NCBI GenBank assembly: GCA_016839865.1
Contig: JAEOTN010000186.1
Location: 1-20,226 of the forward strand
Reading direction: 5' to 3'
DNA from: Promethearchaeota archaeon
GTDB lineage: Archaea > Asgardarchaeota > Lokiarchaeia > Sigynarchaeales > MK-D1
Length of the DNA stretch: 20,226 bases
Part shown: positions 1 through 8,734 of the stretch, one piece after another
Layout: each line of letters starts with the position of its first letter
How positions within the stretch are numbered: position 1 is the stretch's first letter
Made by a program: the position numbers and the translations under genes
The notes under the pieces: generated by a model
What the model saw: only the letters and a program-made list of their open reading frames with translations
Told to the model about the DNA's origin: nothing
Databases searched by the model: none

Positions 1-1
1 T

Positions 2-139
2 ATGAGTGATCTCAGCTGTTATTATCATCCTCAGGATAAAGCCAAGGAAAAGTGTAAGACGTGTGGAAAACCTCTGTGTGAAGAGTGCAGCATAAAACAC
101 TGGCACGTATGTGGTATGCCCCCTCCTCCAGAGAAGTAA
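2..139 (+). CDS. Small B-box-like zinc-finger protein (45 aa)
   Basis: A short frame opens with ATG at the second base and ends in TAA. It encodes 45 residues with cysteines and histidines in a cross-brace order: C6, H9, C18, C21, C26, C29, then H33, H35 and C37. This spacing resembles B-box-type zinc fingers, which bind two zinc ions and usually mediate protein contacts. The tail is proline-rich (PPPPEK). Only one base precedes the ATG, so the true start could lie upstream and this could be the C-terminal end of a longer protein. No membrane segment is visible. The metal-ligand pattern is clear, but the role is unknown. Confidence 0.55.
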   Translation: MSDLSCYYHPQDKAKEKCKTCGKPLCEECSIKHWHVCGMPPPPEK

Positions 140-226
140 AGATTTCATCAGAAAGAAACTCGGATAAATCAAATTCTAAGTTTCTAAATTCTATTTCATT
201 TCTTCCTAAACTTTTCTAAGCAGAAG

Positions 227-248
227 TAAGTGAAATTTATTTCACTTA
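227..248. repeat. Perfect 9-bp inverted repeat, candidate operator
   Basis: Arms TAAGTGAAA (227-235) and TTTCACTTA (240-248) are perfect reverse complements separated by TTTA. The repeat lies about 23 bases upstream of the TATA-like box at 272-279, which serves the hydrolase/HxlR pair. A dyad of this size next to a regulator gene suggests a protein-binding site. The assignment to the HxlR protein is inference. Confidence 0.5.
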
Positions 249-271
249 GTGGACTTCATTTTACTTTTCTC

Positions 272-279
272 TTTAAATA
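272..279 (+). promoter_or_regulatory. TATA box for the hydrolase/HxlR pair
   Basis: The sequence TTTAAATA matches an archaeal TATA box. A transcription start about 25-28 bases downstream would fall near position 300, giving a leader of roughly 40 bases before the GTG at 340. The box sits between two inverted repeats (227-248 and 301-321). Confidence 0.45.
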
Positions 280-300
280 TGTAAGATGTATAATGTAAAT

Positions 301-321
301 TAGGTTTAAAAAGTAAACCTA
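301..321. repeat. Perfect 8-bp inverted repeat near the transcription start, candidate operator
   Basis: Arms TAGGTTTA (301-308) and TAAACCTA (314-321) are perfect reverse complements with a 5-base spacer. The repeat lies between the TATA-like box and the GTG start at 340, about where the transcript should begin. A repressor bound here would block RNA polymerase. It could instead form a hairpin in the mRNA leader. Confidence 0.5.
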
Positions 322-339
322 CTATAAATAATACATCAA

Positions 340-1269
340 GTGAAAAAAATTATGGTAAGTATATTTGCAAAAATTATGATGAAACAACTCGAGAAAAATA
401 AAGATTTTCCCTTTACTGAGGAAAATATGAACGATGTTAGATCTAACTTTGAAAAAATGACTGTAAAGATTAAACCGGCGAAAAACATTGCAGTTGAAGA
501 AATTCAAATAGGAAATGTTCACGCAGAGAAATATTCTGTTAAATCTAAAAACCGAAACACAAGAATCTTGCTGTATTTACACGGTGGGGGGTATTTCATG
601 GGTTCAGCAAAAGCTTTTACAGCCTATGTATCAATTTTATGCAACAAGTTATGTCTCCATGAAGCATACAGTATTGATTACCGACTTGCTCCAGAAAATC
701 CGTACCCAGCTGCAATTGATGACGCATATACTGCTTATTCATGGTTAGTGGAGGAAAAATCCATTCCAGCTGAAAATATAATAATTATGGGGGAATCTGC
801 AGGAGGGGGACTGGCGCTTGCATTACTACATCGAATTAAAACAAGAGGTTTGTCCTTACCTAAAGCAGCTATATGTGCGTCCGCTTGGACGGATTTAACG
901 CTATCGGGAGAATCCATACAAACAAAAGCAGAAGAAGATCCCTTCTTCAGTGTACAAAATATAGAGACAGGTGCGAAATTTTATCTAAATGGGCAAGATC
1001 CAAAAAATCCGGAAATTTCCCCACTATTTGCAGATTTTGAAGGATTTCCTCCAGTATTTCTGCAAGTAGGATCAAGAGAATTATTGCTAAGTGATACTCT
1101 AAGCATTGCTGAAAAAATGGAAGATCATGGTGTATCGGTAACGCTTGATGTGCAAGAAGGGATGTTTCATGCATTTATTATATTCTATATGATTCCAATG
1201 TTCCGAATATTGATGAAAGAATTACGACACGCAATGAAAAATATTCAGAGATTTATTGAGAATCTCTAA
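340..1269 (+). CDS. Alpha/beta hydrolase, hormone-sensitive-lipase-like esterase
   Basis: This 309-residue protein belongs to the HSL-type (family IV) carboxylesterases, soluble alpha/beta hydrolases that cleave short-chain esters. The oxyanion-hole motif HGGGY is at 81-85 and the nucleophile elbow GESAGGG begins at 151 with Ser153. The rest of the triad is probably Asp252 (LLLSDTLS) and His277 (GMFHAF). The DYRLAPENPYPA segment (113-124) is also typical of the family, and the length is normal. There is no signal peptide. The start used is GTG at 340; ATG at 352 is possible. An HxlR-type regulator follows 32 bases later on the same strand, so the two are probably co-transcribed and the esterase may be a regulator-controlled detoxification enzyme. 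The physiological substrate cannot be read from sequence. Confidence 0.9.
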   Translation: MKKIMVSIFAKIMMKQLEKNKDFPFTEENMNDVRSNFEKMTVKIKPAKNIAVEEIQIGNVHAEKYSVKSKNRNTRILLYLHGGGYFMGSAKAFTAYVSILCNKLCLHEAYSIDYRLAPENPYPAAIDDAYTAYSWLVEEKSIPAENIIIMGESAGGGLALALLHRIKTRGLSLPKAAICASAWTDLTLSGESIQTKAEEDPFFSVQNIETGAKFYLNGQDPKNPEISPLFADFEGFPPVFLQVGSRELLLSDTLSIAEKMEDHGVSVTLDVQEGMFHAFIIFYMIPMFRILMKELRHAMKNIQRFIENL

Positions 1270-1301
1270 TTTTTTTAATATACAGAATAAGATGAAAGTA
1301 A

Positions 1302-1784
1302 ATGAACCAAGAAAATGGAAAAAAAGAAAGAGAGATGGATAAATTGATGGAAATTTGGAGCGAGATGAATGAACTCATCCCTATGATGCGTGAGGCAGTC
1401 AAAAACGGACTAAATAAAGATTTTGAAACTTATGAACATGATGATGCACATATACAAGATGAGCTTAGATTTCTCAAAGATCCATTGAATTTCCTACAAA
1501 AAAAGTGGACGATGGATTTAATCTACATCATTCGGATAAAAGGGAAATCCTATTTCAACGATATCCGGAGAGCATTACCGGAGATAAATTCGCGAACATT
1601 ATCAACACGCTTGAAAGAGTTTGAAGAGAAATATATTGCTATTCGAACTGAAAGTATCATTAATTCACAACTTAGAGTCAGTTATGAATTAACAGATTTG
1701 GGAAATGGGATTTATGAACTCTTGTTGCCGTTGTTGATGTTTTTTGCTGGTGCCAAACATAGCTTAGATCCAAATGGAAATTAG
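1302..1784 (+). CDS. HxlR-type winged-helix transcriptional regulator
   Basis: This protein of 160 residues carries an HxlR-like winged helix-turn-helix domain over roughly residues 55-150. Supporting features are LQKKWTMDLIYII (helix 1), the recognition region IRRALPEINSRTLSTRLKEFEE, and the wing followed by SYELTDLGNGIYELL. HxlR proteins are small dimeric DNA-binding regulators, often next to the detoxification or redox genes they control. The N-terminal 50 residues are acidic and helical and lie outside the core domain. The start used is ATG 1302; ATG 1335 is in frame and directly preceded by a purine-rich GAAAGAGAG, so a 149-residue product is possible. The gene follows the esterase and may autoregulate through the inverted repeats at 227-248 and 301-321; that link is inference. 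Confidence 0.85.
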   Translation: MNQENGKKEREMDKLMEIWSEMNELIPMMREAVKNGLNKDFETYEHDDAHIQDELRFLKDPLNFLQKKWTMDLIYIIRIKGKSYFNDIRRALPEINSRTLSTRLKEFEEKYIAIRTESIINSQLRVSYELTDLGNGIYELLLPLLMFFAGAKHSLDPNGN

Positions 1785-1832
1785 ATTGATATTATTTCTC
1801 AAATAGAATGCAACCTCTTTCTCCATTTCAAA

Positions 1833-2783
1833 TTATTTATCACTTGAAACATCAACATCCACCTTTTCTTCTTCATCTTTTTGATATTTCTTCAATGGAA
1901 AATTGATGAATAATATCCCTATTGAAATCAAGATTAAACCTACCCATAATGTCCAAGAAAGTGTTTCATCTGGGAATATGATGACTGATGAAAGCGTTCC
2001 AAACACAGGAACTAAGTTTATGAAAATTCCACTTTTTGTTGCACCTATGCGCTTTATAGCCACAAAATAGAAAAGAAAACTAACAACTGTAATAAACAAT
2101 GCCATAACTACAATTGAAAGCCAAAATATCCCTGAGTTCCATTGAAGTTCCACCCAACGATTCTCAATAAGTGCTGCACTTCCAAACATAACCGCTCCAA
2201 ACGTGCTTGCCCATGTAGTTGTTTCAAACGCTGAATGAGATTGCATGACGGTTTTCCCATAGATCGAGTATCCTGCAAAGCACAAGAATGCCAATATTAC
2301 AACTAAATTCCCAATCAGATGATCTCGATTAAAGTCAAAGAATGGTGCAATACCAATAATCACTAGAACTCCTGCAAAACTAAACAACAAACCCCAATAT
2401 CTCCATTTCGGTGACAAATGCTCCTTATGAATGAGACTCCCAAAAACTGATAAAATAGCGGGTTGAATTCCTGCTAAGACTGCTCCTTGTGCAGATGTAG
2501 TATATCTCATCGCTGTTAAAAACAAAATTCCATATCCAAAAATGCCTAATAATCCTAAAATAAAAAATTGCAGAAACGATTTCCAAGTGTACTTTCGGAA
2601 ATTTGCCCTAAACTTGATTAAAAAGATGATCAGATATACAAAGCTTGCTATAATAAATCGAAAAAATCCAATTTGAAAGGAGGTTGCTAATGGCACTAAA
2701 ATTTTCGCTAAAGGCCATGAGAAACCCCAAAAAAGCATAGCAATTACAAGAAGTATGTAATTGATGATGGTGGATTTTTTCAT
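1833..2783 (-). CDS. EamA/DMT-family transporter
   Basis: This is a polytopic membrane protein of 316 residues with about ten hydrophobic segments arranged as two EamA repeats. It begins MKKSTIINYILLVIAMLFWG, where the FWGFSWPLAK segment is characteristic of drug/metabolite transporters. It ends in a charged cytoplasmic tail (KKYQKDEEEKVDVDVSSDK). DMT proteins export metabolites, amino acids or drugs; the substrate is not predictable here. I chose ATG at 2783 because it overlaps the stop of the preceding ABC gene as ATGA and has a GGAAGAAAGAG purine tract just upstream. A longer frame from ATG 2816 would add 11 hydrophilic residues and overlap the ABC gene more deeply. The overlap implies translational coupling and co-transcription with the two ABC half-transporters. 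Confidence 0.88.
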   Translation of the reverse strand: MKKSTIINYILLVIAMLFWGFSWPLAKILVPLATSFQIGFFRFIIASFVYLIIFLIKFRANFRKYTWKSFLQFFILGLLGIFGYGILFLTAMRYTTSAQGAVLAGIQPAILSVFGSLIHKEHLSPKWRYWGLLFSFAGVLVIIGIAPFFDFNRDHLIGNLVVILAFLCFAGYSIYGKTVMQSHSAFETTTWASTFGAVMFGSAALIENRWVELQWNSGIFWLSIVVMALFITVVSFLFYFVAIKRIGATKSGIFINLVPVFGTLSSVIIFPDETLSWTLWVGLILISIGILFINFPLKKYQKDEEEKVDVDVSSDK

Positions 2784-4600
2784 TTCTCTTTCTTCCGAGT
2801 TTGCTGAGCTTGCCAATCATAGTTTTGATGCACAAAATATTGCTGATAAAGATCTGAATACTTTCCTTTCTGGGCAAGTAATTCCTCATGTGTACCTTCT
2901 TCTTCAATTCTACCATGATCCATCACTATGATTCGATCTGCATCTACAATTGTGGATAATCGATGTGCAATAATTATAGCAGTACGATTTTTTAATACCT
3001 CATCTAATGCTTCTTGTATCATAGCTTCTGTATATGCATCTACACTGGAGGTAGCTTCATCTAGTATCACAATACTAGGATTTAATAAAATTGCTCGAGC
3101 AAAACTTAATAATTGACGTTGACCGGTAGAGAGTTCCTTCCCCCGTTCTCCAATTCGTGTTTGAATACCGTTAGGTAATGCAGTAACGAAATCATATGCT
3201 TGAACAGTCTTTAATACAGCAATAACATCATCCTCGGAAGCTTCCTTTCTACCATATGATATGTTTTTGTATATAGTTCCTGGAAAGAGAAAAACTTCTT
3301 GTTCCACTTTTCCAATTTGCTTCCGATAGGATTCCAATTGAATGTCTCTAATATTATGGTCATCTATGAAAATTGACCCTCCTTGGAATTCATAATATCT
3401 CCCCAAAAGTGCAGCTAAAGAAGTCTTACCTGCTCCTGTGTGTCCTACAATAGCTATTTTTTCCCCTCTGCGAAGATTCAAATTCAAATTTTCAAAAACC
3501 GTATTTTCCTTTTCATATCTAAATTCTACATCTTTAAACTGAATTTCTCCGTTTAGATGCTTTATAGGATAAGGACTTGGATTTTGAGTTACCTTTGATT
3601 CAGAATCCAAAATTCCCAATATGCGTTCATAGCTAGCCATCCCTCCTTGTAATTCTGGAAAGAATCTCGCTAAAACCATAACAGGTCGAAAGAAGGTTTG
3701 GAGATAAAGGATAAACATTATAATAGTGCCTGGGGTAATTGAATTGGTCGAAATCATATTAAATCCAAAATATAGCACGATGCAAAGGATCACTGAAGTC
3801 AAAGTGTTAAGTAGAGGTCTCCAAAAATGACTTACAGAAGTTGATCTCATCCAACTTCTCAAATAGGCTCGATTTATTTGCTCGAATTGTTTCGATATTT
3901 CCAATTCTTGACCAAAACTCTTTGAGACATGGATACCTTCTATGGATTCTACCATAGATGAATTTACTGCTGAAATGGATTTTCGGTATTTCATACTCAC
4001 ACGTCTTGATATTCGACGAAGTAAATACATCAAAATAAACAGAATGGGAATTGCTGCTAAGGTGATAAGTGCTAACCAAACATTGAAGAACAATAAAATA
4101 ACAAATGTGAAGATACTGATTATCAAATTTCCAACGGCATTACTGATTAATATTGCAGTATTCGTGAAGTCTAAAGTATCATTTACTACTATGCTGTTGA
4201 GTTTCCCCGTACTGCGTTTATCAAAAAATGACATATCTTGCTTCTGGATTTTCTGAAAGATTTCATAACGTAAATTTTCTAAAAAGAATGGAATATATTT
4301 ACCCATTTGTTTTCGTTGAGCTGAAAAAATAATCCAATTAAGAACCTGGATAACCAGATATCCGCTTGCCGCAATAGTGATTAGGATAAAACGGGGAAAC
4401 TCCTCCAAAAATTCATCTGAAACGAACCCCACGAGTAAGGGACCGGATAATTCAAATAACGCCTGTATTATAACAAATATAGCTATCAAAATGATATTTT
4501 TTTTAAAAGGCACTAAATGTTGAATATATCGACGAAATAATTCCCGATCGGAGTATTCACGTTCTTTTCTCTGTCTCATAGCGGAGCGATAAAAAGACAC
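2780..4600 (-). CDS. ABC exporter half-transporter, catalytic-site subunit
   Basis: This 606-residue type-IV (ABCB-like) half-transporter has an N-terminal domain with six membrane segments (about 30-320) and a nucleotide-binding domain (about 350-600). Walker A is GHTGAGKTS (386-394), the Q-loop glutamine is near 434, and the signature is the unusual LSTGQ (490-494). Walker B ends ILDE with the catalytic Glu near 515, and the switch is AHRLST (His near 546). Its Walker B is canonical, unlike the partner encoded just upstream. I chose GTG at 4600 because GGAGGTG at 4607-4613 sits six bases before it; TTG 4615 and GTG 4609 are longer alternatives. The gene begins within bases of the partner's stop, and the DMT transporter starts inside its own stop, so the three form one operon. 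The protein probably exports lipids, peptides or drugs. Confidence 0.93.
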   Translation of the reverse strand: MSFYRSAMRQRKEREYSDRELFRRYIQHLVPFKKNIILIAIFVIIQALFELSGPLLVGFVSDEFLEEFPRFILITIAASGYLVIQVLNWIIFSAQRKQMGKYIPFFLENLRYEIFQKIQKQDMSFFDKRSTGKLNSIVVNDTLDFTNTAILISNAVGNLIISIFTFVILLFFNVWLALITLAAIPILFILMYLLRRISRRVSMKYRKSISAVNSSMVESIEGIHVSKSFGQELEISKQFEQINRAYLRSWMRSTSVSHFWRPLLNTLTSVILCIVLYFGFNMISTNSITPGTIIMFILYLQTFFRPVMVLARFFPELQGGMASYERILGILDSESKVTQNPSPYPIKHLNGEIQFKDVEFRYEKENTVFENLNLNLRRGEKIAIVGHTGAGKTSLAALLGRYYEFQGGSIFIDDHNIRDIQLESYRKQIGKVEQEVFLFPGTIYKNISYGRKEASEDDVIAVLKTVQAYDFVTALPNGIQTRIGERGKELSTGQRQLLSFARAILLNPSIVILDEATSSVDAYTEAMIQEALDEVLKNRTAIIIAHRLSTIVDADRIIVMDHGRIEEEGTHEELLAQKGKYSDLYQQYFVHQNYDWQAQQTRKKEK

Positions 4601-4601
4601 T

Positions 4602-6401
4602 TTATACACCTCCAAGATTAGAAATTACAGTAGTTTCTACCTTTTCTAATTGTTTTCCATAAATTTTCCGGTAATCATTAGATGAATTAATCAATTCTTC
4701 ATGTGTTCCCTTTGCTACGATTTGACCATTTTTAAGAACCAAAATGAGGTCTGATGTTCTAATTGTATGTAGTCGATGAGTGATAATAATAGTAGTGCGA
4801 TTTTGCAGAACATTTTCGATTGCTCTACCAATTTTTTCCTCGGTTTCGCTGTCAATTGCTGACATGCTGTCATCCAAAATGAGGATGTCTGGATTAGTAA
4901 GAAATGCCCGAGCAATTGCGACTCGTTGTTTTTCTCCACCAGAAAGACGAGTACCTCGTTCACCTACAATTGTATTATATCCATCAGGTAAATTTTTCGC
5001 AAAATCATGAATATTTGCAAGCTTAGCTACCTTAATCACATCCTCCAAATTTGCATTTGGTCGTCCAAATTTGATGTTTTCCTCTATAGTTTGGGAGAAC
5101 AAGAAAATATCTTGTTCGATTAGACCCACTCTTTGACGGACTAAGTCCAAAGGATAATCATGGATCTCTCGGTTATCCAGAAGAATTTCACCATCAGTTG
5201 GTTCATACAGTCGTAAAAGTAATTTCGCAATAGTGGTTTTACCAACACCTGTTGGTCCAACTAATGCAACTCGTTGTTTTGGTTGGATGGTAAAATTCAG
5301 ATTTTGTAAAACTAATGGGTTTTGTACTCCATTTGTTGGATATGCAAAAGATAAATTTTTGAATTCAATTTTCCCACTGAATTCGTTTATTTCAGTATCC
5401 AAAGCGTCTTTTTTATCTTCTACTTGATCAGTTGAGATTTGCTTAAATAATCTCTCACTCGCTCCGAATCCTCCTATAAAATCTCTTGTAGCCCAAAAGA
5501 TCATATTGGTAGGCTCAATGAGAATTATTTGGAGTAAATTCACAGCAGCTAAATCTCCAATTGACATCAAATCAAAATGAACCAAAACGCATGAAGCGAC
5601 GAAAGTAACTCCAATAGAAACATAAAGAACTAAGAGTGGAAAAAATCGAGCTTGAACTCTATTTTCACCTAACCAATTATTACGATAGGCTTTGACTTCC
5701 TTCTTAAATTTACTAAATTCGACAGCTTCAGCAGAAAATGCTTTTGTTACTTGGATTCCTGTCAAACTTTCTTGAAGTGCTACAGTTAGACCGGCATGTT
5801 TTGATAATGCTTGTTTAGAATAGGGGGTTAAATTCTTTCGATAACGTAGGACTGTCCAAGTATAGATGATTAAGAGTGGCCCAGTGAAAAGCAACATACG
5901 AAAATCAAAAGATCGTGCTTGTAAAATTATTGTAACCAAACTCTGAGCAAACGGATAGATATAAAAACTTCCATGAGCGATCATTGTGTTTAGGACTCGT
6001 AAATCATTAGTAGCAAGCGCCTGTAAATCCCCAGTGCGGATCTGATCATGATAGCGAAGAGGTTTATTTTGTACTGAATCAAAAAATTCTCGACGGATTT
6101 TTTGTTCGGTTTTCGACCCCAAATTATGTCCCAACATCCAGACACCGTATTCAGTAAAATTTCGAAGCAGATATAGTCCAAGGAGCATGAGTATGACGTT
6201 TAAAATGCTACTAAATTCTGAATTCATTATTCCGTTAATTAATTCTCCGATTCTCACTGGAATTATGGTTCGGGTTACGACTACCAGGACTATTCCTATT
6301 AAATTCAAAATAAATTGGAGGCGATAATGAAGAATATGTTTCAATAACCATCTAACATATGGTGATTTAGTATTTTTTCGCCTTTTCGTCAAACAAATCA
6401 C
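4602..6401 (-). CDS. ABC exporter half-transporter, degenerate-site subunit
   Basis: This 599-residue ABC half-transporter has six membrane segments (about 20-300) and a nucleotide-binding domain (about 345-590). Motifs are Walker A GPTGVGKTT (382-390), Q-loop Gln430, canonical signature LSGGE (486-490), Walker B ILILD (506-510) and switch His542. The residue after the Walker B aspartate is Asp511 where a catalytic Glu is expected. The partner has the Glu but a divergent LSTGQ signature. In a head-to-tail dimer these two deviations fall in the same composite ATP site, as in heterodimeric exporters such as TM287/288 and BmrCD. The start used is GTG 6401, the first start codon after an in-frame stop; no clear Shine-Dalgarno sequence is visible. 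This is the first gene of the export operon. Confidence 0.93.
   Translation of the reverse strand: MICLTKRRKNTKSPYVRWLLKHILHYRLQFILNLIGIVLVVVTRTIIPVRIGELINGIMNSEFSSILNVILMLLGLYLLRNFTEYGVWMLGHNLGSKTEQKIRREFFDSVQNKPLRYHDQIRTGDLQALATNDLRVLNTMIAHGSFYIYPFAQSLVTIILQARSFDFRMLLFTGPLLIIYTWTVLRYRKNLTPYSKQALSKHAGLTVALQESLTGIQVTKAFSAEAVEFSKFKKEVKAYRNNWLGENRVQARFFPLLVLYVSIGVTFVASCVLVHFDLMSIGDLAAVNLLQIILIEPTNMIFWATRDFIGGFGASERLFKQISTDQVEDKKDALDTEINEFSGKIEFKNLSFAYPTNGVQNPLVLQNLNFTIQPKQRVALVGPTGVGKTTIAKLLLRLYEPTDGEILLDNREIHDYPLDLVRQRVGLIEQDIFLFSQTIEENIKFGRPNANLEDVIKVAKLANIHDFAKNLPDGYNTIVGERGTRLSGGEKQRVAIARAFLTNPDILILDDSMSAIDSETEEKIGRAIENVLQNRTTIIITHRLHTIRTSDLILVLKNGQIVAKGTHEELINSSNDYRKIYGKQLEKVETTVISNLGGV
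4607..4613 (-). promoter_or_regulatory. Shine-Dalgarno site for the second ABC gene
   Basis: GGAGGTG lies inside the last codons of the upstream ABC gene, six bases before GTG 4600. It is the reason for preferring that start over TTG 4615 and GTG 4609, and it points to coupled translation of the two subunits. Confidence 0.6.
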
Positions 6402-6491
6402 GATTTTGAAATTAATTCTTGAATAAAGGTCTTTCTTATTTCATATCTCTTTTTTACTCCTTATTCTCTCACTTTTTGAACGAAGTTGATG

Positions 6492-6498
6492 AAAAAAA
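6492..6498 (-). terminator. Oligo-T terminator after the GH3 gene
   Basis: Read on the minus strand this is a run of seven T residues, about 12 bases beyond the GH3 stop codon at 6510. Archaeal RNA polymerase terminates at such T tracts. It would separate the glucosidase transcript from the ABC export operon. Confidence 0.35.
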
Positions 6499-6509
6499 GA
6501 AGTAATGAA

Positions 6510-8606
6510 TTACTCAACGGTAATTAGAACTTCAAAAGGTAGATCTCTTGAAGAAGTTCCTATGAGTAATTTAAATTGACCTGATTCAACTTTCCAATCA
6601 TGGGTTTCAACATCAAAGAACGCAAAATCAGATGCTCGCAAAGGTATAGTTACAGTCTTCTTCTCACCCGGTTTAACAGAAAATTTTTGGAATCCGACCA
6701 ATTCTTTTGGAGGACGGTCTACTGAACACTCTAAATCAGATGAATACACTTGGATTACTTCTGCTCCTTCCCTCTCTCCAATGTTCGAGATATCCAATGA
6801 TACAGAAAATGTTTCGTCTTTATTAACAGATTGTTTATCAAGGTTCACATTCTCGAGTTTGAACTGTGTGTAACTTAATCCAAATCCAAAAGGAAAGAGA
6901 GGTTCAATATTTTCTTTATCAAAATGACGATACCCGATATAGATACCTTCTTCATATAGTGCTTTATTATCTTTCCAAGTTTCATCTGTATTATCTTTCT
7001 TCTTAAAAATTCGCTTAAGTATCATTCTTAGGGAAATCCTTTCATCAGAATATTCACCAGTTCCAGGATATCTTAATTCAGATTTATGTGCAGGAGAGTC
7101 TTTTAACGTTTTAGGAAAGGTGATCGGAAGTTTTCCTGATGGATTTTCATCTCCAAAGAGTATCTCCGCTATGGCAAATCCTCCCATCATGCCTGGATAC
7201 CAAGCTTCTAATATAGCTGGCACTCTATTAATCCAATTATCCATAGCAATGGGACTTCCATTAATTAAGACAACAATTGTATTCGGATTCTTATTGATTG
7301 TTTCCAATATGAGAGTTTCCTCTTCCAAAGGTAACTGTAATTGTGTCCTGTCAGCTCCTTCTGAGTCCTTTCCTGCTTCATGGTTAAGTCCTGTTATAAC
7401 GATAGCAACATCCGCTTGAGCAGGATCTGAGACAATCTTAACAGATCTTCCAAGGTATTTCTTAATACCTTTATAAGGAGTTATCTCAAATGGTGGGATA
7501 ACTGCAGAAGAACCTCCATATAAGAATCTTCCAAATTTTTTCTTAGCATTCGCACCGAGTATTGCTACAGATTTTATCGTTTTTTGAAGAGGAAGGATGT
7601 TGTTTTCATTTTTTAATAAAACCATTCCCGCCATTGCCATTTCTTTTGTGAGGATTTGGTGTTCTTTAGTGTTTACTGCACCAGCAGGAAGATTAGTATC
7701 AAACACACCAGTTCTGACCATTATCTTCAATAACTTTTCAAGTAATTCATTAAGCCTTTCTTCGGTAAATTTACCAGCTTCAATTGCATCTTTCATTTTA
7801 TCGACATTATATATTATCGGTGTCGGCATTTCGAGGGAAAGACCTGCTTTTATTGCTTCTTCTGGAGTTTCTACAAGTTGAGTTGCTCCCCAATCTGTCA
7901 TAACAAATCCAGAAAAACCAAATGTATCAACTAAATACTCTTGAAGCAATATTCGACTTGCACTACCGAATTCACCGTTAACTCGATTATAGCAAGACAT
8001 AATTGACCAAGGATTAGATCCTTTGATGATTTGTTCAAATGATTTCAAATAGATCTCTCGTAACGTACGTTCATCGATTTCGGCACTAACATTTAGACGA
8101 TTATATTCTTGGTTATTTGCAACATAATGTTTTAAACAAGCTGCGATTCGATGCTTTTGTACCCCTTTCACTAATGGGACGACCATCTCACGAATCAAAA
8201 TGGGATCCTCAGAAAAATATTCGAAAGTTCTACCATTTAACGGAGTTCTATCCAAATTTATTCCAGGTGCTAGTAGGATATGTTTACCCCTTGCACGGAT
8301 TTCATTCGCAACTGCTTCTCCAAACTTCTCTGTCCATGTGGGATCCCATGTTGCAGCCATTGTTTTAGGAACTGGAAATTGAGTATTTTTTGCAAAACTC
8401 GAATGCCATGAAATTCCTCGAGGACCATCACTCATTCCTAACCTAGGTATTCCTAATCGTTTAATTGGGGGAGTCCACCAGAGTTTATAACCTGCCATTA
8501 ATGTAAACTTTTCTTCCAATGTTAATCGGGCAAGTAAATCTTGAACCCTATCGTCTTCTGAAAGGTTTTCATCAAAGAATGGATATTTTTTTACCTCATC
8601 ACTCAT
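6510..8606 (-). CDS. Glycoside hydrolase family 3 beta-glucosidase
   Basis: This 698-residue GH3 enzyme would remove non-reducing terminal beta-linked sugars from oligosaccharides or glycosides. Domain 1 (about 1-300) contains the substrate-binding KHYVANNQE (159-167) and the nucleophile motif VMTDWGA with Asp238. Domain 2 (about 320-540) contains KDSEGADR (413-420), where Glu416 is the likely acid/base. A fibronectin-III-like domain closes the protein (about 585-695), following FPFGFGLSYT. The length and order match bacterial and archaeal GH3 beta-glucosidases. There is no signal peptide, so the protein is probably cytosolic and acts on imported or internal glycosides. The stretch between domain 2 and the FnIII domain (about 515-550) is long and basic. 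The gene is alone on its strand and diverges from the SCP2-like gene. Exact specificity (glucoside or xyloside) is not predictable. Confidence 0.93.
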   Translation of the reverse strand: MSDEVKKYPFFDENLSEDDRVQDLLARLTLEEKFTLMAGYKLWWTPPIKRLGIPRLGMSDGPRGISWHSSFAKNTQFPVPKTMAATWDPTWTEKFGEAVANEIRARGKHILLAPGINLDRTPLNGRTFEYFSEDPILIREMVVPLVKGVQKHRIAACLKHYVANNQEYNRLNVSAEIDERTLREIYLKSFEQIIKGSNPWSIMSCYNRVNGEFGSASRILLQEYLVDTFGFSGFVMTDWGATQLVETPEEAIKAGLSLEMPTPIIYNVDKMKDAIEAGKFTEERLNELLEKLLKIMVRTGVFDTNLPAGAVNTKEHQILTKEMAMAGMVLLKNENNILPLQKTIKSVAILGANAKKKFGRFLYGGSSAVIPPFEITPYKGIKKYLGRSVKIVSDPAQADVAIVITGLNHEAGKDSEGADRTQLQLPLEEETLILETINKNPNTIVVLINGSPIAMDNWINRVPAILEAWYPGMMGGFAIAEILFGDENPSGKLPITFPKTLKDSPAHKSELRYPGTGEYSDERISLRMILKRIFKKKDNTDETWKDNKALYEEGIYIGYRHFDKENIEPLFPFGFGLSYTQFKLENVNLDKQSVNKDETFSVSLDISNIGEREGAEVIQVYSSDLECSVDRPPKELVGFQKFSVKPGEKKTVTIPLRASDFAFFDVETHDWKVESGQFKLLIGTSSRDLPFEVLITVE

Positions 8607-8734
8607 GGTCTATAAATTAATTTTAGGGAAAAAAAAGACTTTGAATTTTGCATTCATGATATTGAGTAAAATTAATGTCTAGATAAGAGCCTAATACCAA
8701 TGCTAAGACAATAGAAAATGATAAAGGGATTAAT

